Below are positions 1 through 5,904 of a DNA stretch of 5,904 nt, in pieces (positions within the stretch are counted from its first letter, which is position 1; each line of letters begins with the position of its first letter). Made by a program: the position numbers and the translations under genes. A model generated the notes under the pieces. That model made no database searches and had not been told where the DNA came from. It saw nothing but the letters and a program-made list of their open reading frames with translations. Source of the DNA: Sphingomonas_R arantia (lineage in GTDB: Bacteria > Pseudomonadota > Alphaproteobacteria > Sphingomonadales > Sphingomonadaceae); contig NZ_JBHUGS010000008.1 in NCBI RefSeq assembly GCF_042682045.1, positions 1-5,904 of the forward strand, given 5' to 3'.

Positions 1-88
1 CCTAGCCCTCGACGACCCTCGCAAACCTCCGGAAACAGGCCATTCAGGCCACTTCCGTCATCCTCTGCCACAAAACTGCAATTTGATA
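1..88. other. Upstream flank of the rRNA promoter, no gene
   Basis: No coding gene is supported. Frame 1 is open from the window edge to a stop at 112-114, but it runs through the promoter and has no recognisable content. Two short direct repeats are visible: CCCTCG at 6-11 and 16-21, exactly 10 bp apart, and CAGGCCA at 36-42 and 45-51, 9 bp apart. The last part, about 71-88, is A/T-richer (AAAACTGCAATTTGAT) and lies where an UP element would contact the alpha subunit of RNA polymerase. Helical-turn spacing would suit a DNA-binding regulator, but that is inference. Confidence 0.5.
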
Positions 89-117
89 TTGACCCCCACA
101 GCGGGGTCGCCTAGAAG
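89..117 (+). promoter_or_regulatory. Probable rRNA operon promoter (-35 and -10)
   Basis: A -35 box TTGACC at 89-94 (5 of 6 to TTGACA) is followed, after a 17-bp spacer, by a -10 box TAGAAG at 112-117 (4 of 6 to TATAAT). Transcription would start at about 124-126, giving a leader of about 310 nt before mature 16S. The last -10 base is G, not T. Alphaproteobacterial promoters often lack this T and rely on the activator CarD to open, so CarD dependence is a reasonable inference. No better -35/-10 pair was found between here and the 16S gene. The start site is predicted, not measured. Confidence 0.7.
91..108. repeat. Perfect inverted repeat within the promoter
   Basis: GACCCC (91-96) and GGGGTC (103-108) are perfect inverted arms around a 6-nt centre, CACAGC. 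The left arm overlaps the -35 box and the right arm ends 3 bp before the -10 box. It lies upstream of the predicted start site, so it acts as DNA, not as RNA. It could be an operator or a shape element for polymerase. From memory, similar C-run/G-run promoter spacers occur in sphingomonad rRNA promoters. Confidence 0.6.
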
Positions 118-131
118 CTCTCTTGTCAGCG

Positions 132-159
132 GCGCTTCACCGGAAACGGGATGAGGCGC
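132..159 (+). other. Leader hairpin with GAAA tetraloop
   Basis: GCGCTTCA (132-139) pairs with TGAGGCGC (152-159) over 8 bp with one G-U. Inside it CCG (140-142) pairs with CGG (147-149) around a GAAA loop (143-146), with G150 and A151 bulged. It would be the first structure in the nascent transcript, starting less than 10 nt after the predicted start. It may protect the 5' end or help antitermination complex assembly, but the role is not shown. No T-run follows, so it is not a terminator. Confidence 0.6.
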
Positions 160-230
160 TGAGGCAATCCTGGATCGCATATGTGATCACCCAGAGCCGA
201 GAGGTTAGGGGAGGTAGGGTTGCCTGTTTT

Positions 231-240
231 GGCTCTTTCT
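231..240 (+). promoter_or_regulatory. Leader boxA-like antitermination element
   Basis: GGCTCTTTCT matches the core GCTCTTT of the rRNA leader boxA (E. coli TGCTCTTTAACA). In the known system NusB and NusE (ribosomal protein S10) bind boxA RNA so that polymerase resists Rho termination across the long non-translated rRNA. It lies 13 nt before the pre-16S stem, the expected place. AGAGCC at 193-198 is complementary to GGCTCT at 231-236, so the element could be masked by upstream RNA. The six-base match is short and could be chance. Confidence 0.65.
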
Positions 241-252
241 CATTGTTATTAT

Positions 253-277
253 GATGAAGGGACATGTGGGCGGCGGC
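253..277 (+). other. Pre-16S processing stem, 5' arm
   Basis: These 25 nt pair with 1994-2018 on the other side of 16S. The first 14 pairs (253-266 with 2005-2018) are perfect; one T-T mismatch (267/2004) follows, then 10 more pairs (268-277 with 1994-2003) including one G-U. This is the standard RNase III substrate that releases pre-16S from the primary transcript. Both arms show the complementarity directly; the cleavage itself is known for the family. Confidence 0.92.
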
Positions 278-434
278 TCCGGTTTCTGATGGCCTTCAGG
301 CGTCAGAGGATCGGTTAAAGCTAGGCCGTTTCATATGTCTCAATATGCATACACACTTGTATATTGTGCAGGAACGGCTCCTGGAGTGTACGGCGCTGTG
401 TTCGGTTATTCCACCGGATACGTAGTCGAACATA

Positions 435-1932
<1,498 letters not shown>

Positions 1933-1993
1933 CGGTCCGAAAGCGTCACTGCTAGTCGGTGGAAGAGCTTCGTACCTTTCGTATAGAACATAT

Positions 1994-2018
1994 GCCGCCG
2001 TCCTCATGTCCCTTCATC
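1994..2018 (+). other. Pre-16S processing stem, 3' arm
   Basis: This is the partner of 253-277. CATGTCCCTTCATC (2005-2018) is the exact complement of 253-266, and GCCGCCGTCC (1994-2003) continues the helix after one mismatch. It lies 69 nt past the mature 16S end. RNase III would cut across both arms. Confidence 0.92.
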
Positions 2019-2030
2019 CTGGAAAACGCA

Positions 2031-2070
2031 GTCAGCGAGACGAAACAGCAAAGCTGTTTTGCACGCTGAC
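2031..2070 (+). other. Spacer hairpin I
   Basis: GTCAGCG (2031-2037) pairs perfectly with CGCTGAC (2064-2070). After a small internal loop (AGA/CA), CGAAACAGC (2041-2049) pairs with GCTGTTTTG (2053-2061) over 9 bp around an AAA loop, with one G-U. No U-tract follows, so it is not an intrinsic terminator. It is a possible processing or structural element between the 16S stem and tRNA-Ile. Confidence 0.75.
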
Positions 2071-2091
2071 AAGTTCGGCCGGCGCTGCAAA

Positions 2092-2135
2092 GCGTGCCCA
2101 TCGGGGCGCGGCTTTGCCGCGACCGACGGGCATGC
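2092..2135 (+). other. Spacer hairpin II, GC-rich
   Basis: GCGTGCCC (2092-2099) pairs with GGGCATGC (2128-2135) over 8 bp with one G-U. TCGG (2101-2104) then pairs with CCGA (2123-2126), and CGCGGC (2107-2112) with GCCGCG (2116-2121) around a TTT loop. The structure ends 10 nt before tRNA-Ile and may help define the 5' cut that frees the tRNA. It is not a terminator, as no T-run follows and genes continue downstream. Confidence 0.75.
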
Positions 2136-2145
2136 GGTCAAGTTT

Positions 2146-2222
<77 letters not shown>

Positions 2223-2246
2223 TTGCTTATCGTTGCGTACGTGTAT

Positions 2247-2322
2247 GGGGCCTTAGCTCAGCTGGGAGAGCGGTTGCTTTGCAAGCATCAGGTCATCGGT
2301 TCGATCCCGATAGGCTCCACCA
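2247..2322 (+). tRNA. tRNA-Ala (anticodon TGC)
   Basis: This 76-nt tRNA carries alanine and reads GCN codons. The acceptor stem GGGGCCT/AGGCTCC contains the G3-U70 wobble (2249 with 2316), the main identity signal for alanyl-tRNA synthetase. The anticodon loop is TTTGCAA (2278-2284) with TGC at 2280-2282, and CCA is encoded (2320-2322). The anticodon stem GTTGC/GCATC has a T-T mismatch at positions 28/42 (2274 and 2288); the other four pairs are sound. It lies 24 nt after tRNA-Ile. Confidence 0.98.
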
Positions 2323-2403
2323 ACATTCCTGCAGGCGCATGTTTAATGCTGCCGCGGGAAGGCACGAACGCTGCACATCATCATCCAGGGTGAAGACATC
2401 AGT

Positions 2404-2421
2404 TTCCGGCGAAAGCCGGAA
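2404..2421 (+). other. Spacer hairpin with GAAA tetraloop (first)
   Basis: TTCCGGC (2404-2410) pairs perfectly with GCCGGAA (2415-2421) around GAAA (2411-2414). GNRA loops of this kind are very stable and often dock with receptors or proteins. It is separated by only 5 nt from a second hairpin of the same design. With no T-run it is not a terminator. Confidence 0.75.
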
Positions 2422-2426
2422 TATAC

Positions 2427-2442
2427 GAAGCGGAAACGCTTC
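2427..2442 (+). other. Spacer hairpin with GAAA tetraloop (second, boxB position)
   Basis: GAAGCG (2427-2432) pairs perfectly with CGCTTC (2437-2442) around GAAA (2433-2436). It directly abuts the boxA-like sequence, the position of a boxB hairpin in antitermination sites. Whether it acts as boxB is inference. Confidence 0.75.
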
Positions 2443-2452
2443 TGTTTGACAT
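2439..2452 (+). promoter_or_regulatory. Spacer boxA-like element (degenerate)
   Basis: CTTCTGTTTGACAT resembles boxA (E. coli TGCTCTTTAACA) in layout and pyrimidine content, though the core CTCTTT is CTGTTT here. A second boxA between the tRNAs and 23S is usual in bacterial rRNA operons, where it keeps the Nus complex on polymerase before 23S. The match is weak. It overlaps the preceding hairpin and one end of the long-range complement. Confidence 0.45.
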
Positions 2453-2467
2453 TGTGAATGGGTTTTA
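2450..2467 (+). repeat. Long-range complement around 23S-5S, 5' arm
   Basis: CATTGTGAATGGGTTT (2450-2465) is the exact reverse complement of 5793-5808, and the next two positions add a G-U (2466/5792) and an A-T pair (2467/5791). In RNA this is an 18-bp helix that closes off 23S and 5S. The pre-23S and pre-5S stems nest inside it with no crossing pairs. Confidence 0.8.
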
Positions 2468-2472
2468 GAAAT

Positions 2473-2493
2473 CGATGCCGCTTGCGGCCATCG
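2473..2493 (+). other. Spacer hairpin with CTTG loop
   Basis: CGATG (2473-2477) pairs with CATCG (2489-2493) and CCG (2478-2480) with CGG (2485-2487), with C2488 bulged and the loop CTTG (2481-2484), a known stable tetraloop. It sits just inside the long-range helix. The function is unknown. Confidence 0.65.
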
Positions 2494-2529
2494 TATTTCG
2501 CCAGACGGGGCATCCGGTAACGGGTGATC

Positions 2530-2541
2530 TGTGTGTGTGTG
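2530..2541. repeat. (TG)6 dinucleotide tract
   Basis: Six TG units lie in non-coding spacer, in the loop between the CTTG hairpin and the pre-23S stem. The tract is a plausible site of length difference between operon copies or strains. No function is evident. Confidence 0.85.
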
Positions 2542-2662
2542 GGATATGACGGTACGCTGAGCAAATTGATGACTATGCTGAGAAGAATTCTTATCCGCAC
2601 CGTAACCGGGGCAGGGTTTGCCGAGTGATGGGATGGTCGAAAGGCTGTTCTACATTCAGCCC

Positions 2663-2690
2663 TGTCGTTGGTGGTGTGGACTCTCAAGCG
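2663..2690 (+). other. Pre-23S processing stem, 5' arm
   Basis: This pairs with 5481-5508 over 27 pairs with two single-base bulges (T2677 and A5488) and one G-U (2671/5500). Its inner part is helix 1 of mature 23S, and the outer part is the RNase III substrate that frees pre-23S. The complementarity is read directly from the sequence. Confidence 0.92.
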
Positions 2691-2814
2691 TGAGGTAAGG
2701 GCAATTCGTGGATGCCTTGGCGCATACAGGCGATGAAGGACGTGGCACGCTGCGATAAGCTGCGGTGAGGTGTGAGCAACCTTTGACCCGCAGATTTCCG
2801 AATGGGGAAACCCA

Positions 2815-2882
2815 CTCTCACCGATTAATCCTTGCCGTGTTTGGTCTTCGGACTGGACGCGGTACGGGTTAATTGGGGAGGG
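2815..2882 (+). other. Helix 9 intervening sequence in 23S
   Basis: E. coli has only a short TTTCG-capped helix here. This RNA has a 68-nt near-continuous hairpin. Outer pairs run 2815-2819 with 2878-2882; after one A-G mismatch, 2821-2831 pair with 2866-2876 over 11 bp; after one T-C mismatch, 2833-2846 pair with 2851-2864 over 14 bp, capped by a TTCG tetraloop (2847-2850). Helix 9 inserts of this type are known in Alphaproteobacteria, where RNase III cuts them and leaves a 5.8S-like 5' fragment. Cleavage here is inferred from that precedent. Confidence 0.85.
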
Positions 2883-3165
2883 TATCACCGAAGTGAATAG
2901 ATAGCTTTGGTGAAGCGAACCCGGCGAACTGAAACATCTCAGTAGCTGGAGGAAAAGACATCAACCGAGATTCCGTTAGTAGTGGCGAGCGAACGCGGAC
3001 CAGGCCAGTGCCTCTTGTTCAACTAGCAGAACGGTTTGGAAAGGCCGACCATAGCGGGTGACAGTCCCGTATGCGAAAGTGAGACAAGAGGACTAGAGTA
3101 GGGCGGAACACGTGTAATTCTGTCTGAATATGGGGGGCCCACCCTCCAAGCCTAAATACTCGTAT

Positions 3166-3207
<42 letters not shown>

Positions 3208-3343
3208 CACCCCGATGAGGGGAGTGAAACAGTACCTGAAACGGATTGCCTACAAGCAGTTGGAGGGGTTTTATGCCCTGACAGCGTACCTCTTGCATAA
3301 TGGGTCTGTGACTTAATGTGTCAAGCAAGCTTAAGCCGTTAGG

Positions 3344-3377
<34 letters not shown>

Positions 3378-3776
3378 ACTGAGTTTGACGCATTAGACCC
3401 GAAACCCGGCGATCTAGGCATGACCAGGATGAAGGTGGGGTAACACCCACTGGAGGTCCGAACCGATTAACGTTGAAAAGTTACCGGATGAGTTGTGTTT
3501 AGGGGTGAAAGGCCAATCAAGCCGGGAAATAGCTGGTTCTCCGCGAAAACTATTGAGGTAGTGCCTCGAGTGAATACCGATGGGGGTAGAGCACTGGATG
3601 GGCTAGGGGGTCGCGAGATCTACCAAACCTAACCAAACTCCGAATACCATTGAGTAATGCTCGGGAGACAGACGGCGGGTGCTAAGGTCCGTCGTCAAGA
3701 GGGAAACAGCCCTGACCTACAGCTAAGGTCCCCAAGTCGTGTCTAAGTGGGAAAGCATGTGGGATTTCCAAAACAA

Positions 3777-3807
<31 letters not shown>

Positions 3808-4499
3808 TAAAGAAAGCGTAACAGCTCACTGGTCTAATAGAGATCCTGCGGCGAAGATGTAACGGGGCTCAAGACACGCACCGAAGCTTAGGGTGTGCGC
3901 TATATGCGTACGCGGTAGCGGAGCGTTCCGTAGGCTGATGAAGCGATCTGGTAATGGGTCGTGGAGGTATCGGAAGTGCGAATGCAGACATGAGTAGCGA
4001 TAAACAGTGTGAGATGCACTGTCGCCGAAAGACCAAGGGTTCCTGCGCAAGGCTAATCCGCGCAGGGTGAGCCGGCCCCTAAGACGAGCCCGAAGGGGGT
4101 AGTCGATGGGAACCACGTTAATATTCGTGGGCCTGGTGGTGTGTGACGGATCATGTGTGTTGTCATCCCTTAACGGATTGGGATGGCTTCGAAATGGTTC
4201 CAGGAAATAGCCCCACCGTATAGACCGTACCCGAAACCGACACAGGTGGTCAGGTAGAGTATACCAAGGCGCTTGAGAGAAGGGTGTTGAAGGAACTCGG
4301 CAAATTGCCTCCGTACCTTCGGAAGAAGGAGGCCCCACGTAAGCGCAAGCTCTCGTGGGGGGCACAGGCCAGGGGGTAGCGACTGTTTAGCAAAAACACA
4401 GGGCTCTGCTAAGTCGGCTTCAAGACGACGTATAGGGTCTGACGCCTGCCCGGTGCCTGAAGGTTAAGTGGAGGGGTGCAAGCTCCGAAATGAAGCCCA

Positions 4500-4582
<83 letters not shown>

Positions 4583-4838
4583 CGACTTCCCCACTGTCTC
4601 CAACACCTGCTCAGCGAAATTGAATTCTCCGTGAAGATGCGGAGTACCCGCGGTTAGACGGAAAGACCCCGTGCACCTTTACTGCAGCTTCAGAGTGGCA
4701 TTAGGAAAGAACTGTGTAGCATAGGTGGGAGGCTTTGAAGCGATGGCGCCAGCTGTCGTGGAGCCAAAGGTGAAATACCACCCTGTTGTTTTCTGATGTC
4801 TAACTTGCGTCCATGAAACTGGACGAAGGACCCTCTGT

Positions 4839-4888
<50 letters not shown>

Positions 4889-5012
4889 GCGAAGGTTGGC
4901 TCAGGCCGGTTGGAAACCGGCTGTTAGAGTGCAATGGCATAAGCCAGCCTGACTGCGAGACTGACAAGTCGAGCAGAGACGAAAGTCGGTCATAGTGATC
5001 CGGTGGTCCCTC

Positions 5013-5066
<54 letters not shown>

Positions 5067-5095
5067 AACCCCCAAGAGCTCATATCGACGGGGTT

Positions 5096-5152
<57 letters not shown>

Positions 5153-5338
5153 TTGGCTGTTCGCCAATTAAAGTGGTACGTGAGCTGGGTTCAGAACGTC
5201 GCGAGACAGTTTGGTCCCTATCTGCCGTGGGCGTCGAAATTTGAGAGGAGTTGACCCTAGTACGAGAGGACCGGGTTGAACGTACCTCTGGTGGACCTGT
5301 CGTTCTGCCAAGAGCGCAGCAGGGTAGCTATGTACGGA

Positions 5339-5374
<36 letters not shown>

Positions 5375-5480
5375 CCCTCGAGATAAGATTTCATAGAGCC
5401 GTGGAAGACCACCACGTTGATAGATCGGATGTGGAAGTGCGGTAACGCATGCAGCTAACCGATACTAATTGCTCTATTCG

Positions 5481-5508
5481 CGCTTGAAGAGTCCCACCAT
5501 CAACGACA
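5481..5508 (+). other. Pre-23S processing stem, 3' arm
   Basis: This is the partner of 2663-2690. CGCTTGA (5481-5487) closes helix 1 and GAGTCC...CAACGACA (5489-5508) continues the stem past the mature 23S end. Final 3' trimming by exonucleases would remove the part after about 5490. Confidence 0.92.
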
Positions 5509-5645
5509 AGGCTGTGGCAACGCAGACCAACGTCCGAGACGACAGGATAAGAGACAGCGCAGTCTCAAAAAGACCTGGATCCTAACCGGCCAGGCAAACA
5601 GCATCGATTTCTAACCCAACATGCAAACACATGCGCTGGCCCCAT
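5491..5645 (+). other. 23S to 5S internal spacer
   Basis: This spacer contains the outer pre-23S stem (to 5508), a small hairpin GAGAC/GTCTC at 5551-5566 with loop AGCGCA, a weak CCTGG/CCAGG pairing (5574-5578 with 5590-5594) and the 5' arm of the pre-5S stem (5628-5640). There is no tRNA and no coding gene. The GAGAC hairpin is followed by A residues, so it is not a + strand terminator. Confidence 0.85.
5628..5640 (+). other. Pre-5S processing stem, 5' arm
   Basis: GCGCTGGC (5633-5640) is the exact complement of GCCAGCGC (5769-5776). The helix goes on with T-A, one A-C mismatch and three more pairs (5628-5630 with 5779-5781). It brackets 5S with 5 nt on the 5' side and 4 nt on the 3' side. 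RNase E releases pre-5S in E. coli; which nuclease acts here is not shown. Confidence 0.88.
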
Positions 5646-5764
5646 AGCTTGGTGGCCATAGCGTTCGTGACCCACCCGATCCCATCTCGAACTCGGCCGT
5701 GAAACCGAACAGCGCCGATGGTACTATTGCTCAAGCAATGGAAGAGTAGGTCGCCGCCAGGCTT
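5646..5764 (+). rRNA. rrf: 5S ribosomal RNA
   Basis: This 119-nt RNA of the large-subunit central protuberance has the usual length. Helix I pairs AGCTTGG (5646-5652) with CCAGGCT (5757-5763) with two G-U pairs, and the conserved CCGATCCCATCTCGAACTCGG (about 5677-5697) and GAGTAGGTCGCCGCCAGG (5744-5761) segments are intact. Ends are aligned to E. coli U1 and U120. It is cotranscribed with 23S, 155 nt downstream. Confidence 0.97.
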
Positions 5765-5768
5765 TGAA

Positions 5769-5781
5769 GCCAGCGCACGTG
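5769..5781 (+). other. Pre-5S processing stem, 3' arm
   Basis: This is the partner of 5628-5640, with eight perfect pairs next to 5S and more beyond one mismatch. Confidence 0.88.
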
Positions 5782-5790
5782 CACACCGCA

Positions 5791-5808
5791 TGAAACCCAT
5801 TCACAATG
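5791..5808 (+). repeat. Long-range complement around 23S-5S, 3' arm
   Basis: AAACCCATTCACAATG (5793-5808) is the exact reverse complement of 2450-2465, about 3.3 kb upstream. It lies between the pre-5S stem and tRNA-fMet. As RNA it would close a domain holding 23S and 5S. Confidence 0.8.
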
Positions 5809-5827
5809 CTCTCACAACACACCTCAT

Positions 5828-5904
<77 letters not shown>

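Larger units (their letters stand above)
118..434 (+). other. 16S leader (5' external transcribed spacer)
   Basis: This transcribed leader lies between the promoter and the mature 16S 5' end. It contains, in order, a GAAA-tetraloop hairpin (132-159), a boxA-like element (231-240), the 5' arm of the pre-16S processing stem (253-277), a small hairpin at 286-306 (CTGAT/GTCAG and flanking pairs, loop TTCA, one bulged G), and an 8-bp pairing of GCCGTTTC (325-332) with GGAACGGC (371-378). Everything after 277 lies inside the processing stem and should be trimmed during 16S maturation. No open reading frame here looks real. Confidence 0.8.
2323..2681 (+). other. tRNA-Ala to 23S internal spacer
   Basis: This 359-nt spacer holds two adjacent GAAA hairpins (2404-2421, 2427-2442), a degenerate boxA (2439-2452), one arm of a long-range complement (2450-2467), a hairpin at 2473-2493, a (TG)6 tract (2530-2541) and the 5' arm of the pre-23S stem (from 2663). 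The stretch 2323-2403 shows nothing strong. No coding gene is supported on either strand. Confidence 0.88.
5765..5827 (+). other. 5S to tRNA-fMet spacer
   Basis: This 63-nt spacer contains the 3' arm of the pre-5S stem (5769-5781) and the 3' arm of the long-range 23S-5S complement (5791-5808). There is no T-rich terminator between 5S and the tRNA, which supports cotranscription of tRNA-fMet. Confidence 0.85.

Noticed and set aside
220..252. Possible second leader promoter, TTGCCT followed by TTATTAT
   Set aside because: The spacing to the AT-rich box is either 17 bp to a poor match or 21 bp to a better one. The stretch is explained by boxA and the start of the processing stem.
2446..2471. 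Possible internal promoter: TTGACA (2446-2451) and TAGAAA (2466-2471)
   Set aside because: The -35 is perfect and the second box resembles the main promoter, but the spacer is only 14 bp. The usual 16-18 bp spacing gives no -10 match. The sequence is better explained as boxA-like RNA and the long-range arm.
2583..2592. AAGAATTCTT palindrome
   Set aside because: A single 10-bp palindrome with no loop or partner is within chance and has no supporting context.
2343..2888. A 181-codon open frame on the - strand
   Set aside because: It is antisense to the 16S-23S spacer and the first 200 nt of 23S. The translation shows no recognisable domain, and its content is fixed by rRNA and spacer structure on the + strand.
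3826..4365. A 179-codon open frame on the - strand inside 23S
   Set aside because: It is wholly antisense to conserved 23S rRNA. Such frames recur in many GC-rich rRNA genes and are a known source of false proteins.
4660..4664. Macrolide-resistance change in 23S
   Set aside because: The bases equivalent to A2058 and A2059 (4662-4663) are the wild-type adenines.
5551..5566. GAGAC/GTCTC hairpin in the 23S-5S spacer as a terminator
   Set aside because: It has only 5 bp and is followed by A residues on the + strand. 5S and tRNA-fMet lie downstream and must be transcribed.

Overview
This window is one complete ribosomal RNA operon on the + strand, with no credible protein-coding gene. The order is promoter and leader, 16S rRNA, tRNA-Ile(GAT), tRNA-Ala(TGC), 23S rRNA, 5S rRNA, tRNA-fMet(CAT). 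This order, with the initiator tRNA as last gene, is typical of Alphaproteobacteria. The 16S sequence, including the short V3 hairpin and the alphaproteobacterial GTGAAATTCGTAGATATTCGG segment, reads like family Sphingomonadaceae. It is closest, from memory, to Sphingomonas and relatives. The genus call is not certain without a database comparison.

Layout. Positions 1-88 are upstream DNA with short direct repeats. A sigma70-type promoter lies at 89-117, with a perfect inverted repeat inside it and no T at the last base of the -10 box. A leader of about 310 nt follows, with a GAAA-capped hairpin near its 5' end, a boxA-like antitermination element at 231-240 and the 5' arm of the pre-16S processing stem at 253-277. 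The 16S gene is 435-1924. The first internal spacer holds the 3' arm of that stem, two strong hairpins, the two tRNAs, two adjacent GAAA-tetraloop hairpins, a second degenerate boxA and the 5' arm of the pre-23S stem. The 23S gene is 2682-5490 and carries an extended helix 9 that is a likely RNase III-cut intervening sequence. The 5S gene, 5646-5764, is closed by its own flanking stem. The window ends exactly at the CCA of tRNA-fMet, so the operon's terminator is not included.

How it works together. The transcript should fold into nested domains: one long stem brings together the two ends of pre-16S, another those of pre-23S, and a third those of pre-5S. Beyond these, a 16-nt perfect complement (18 pairs counting one G-U and one more A-U) joins the boxA-proximal spacer upstream of 23S (2450-2467) to the spacer between 5S and tRNA-fMet (5791-5808). 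It encloses 23S and 5S as one domain and leaves out 16S and all three tRNAs. This is the most unusual signal in an otherwise ordinary, well-conserved operon. I found no sign of a mobile element, CRISPR array, intron or novel protein system.
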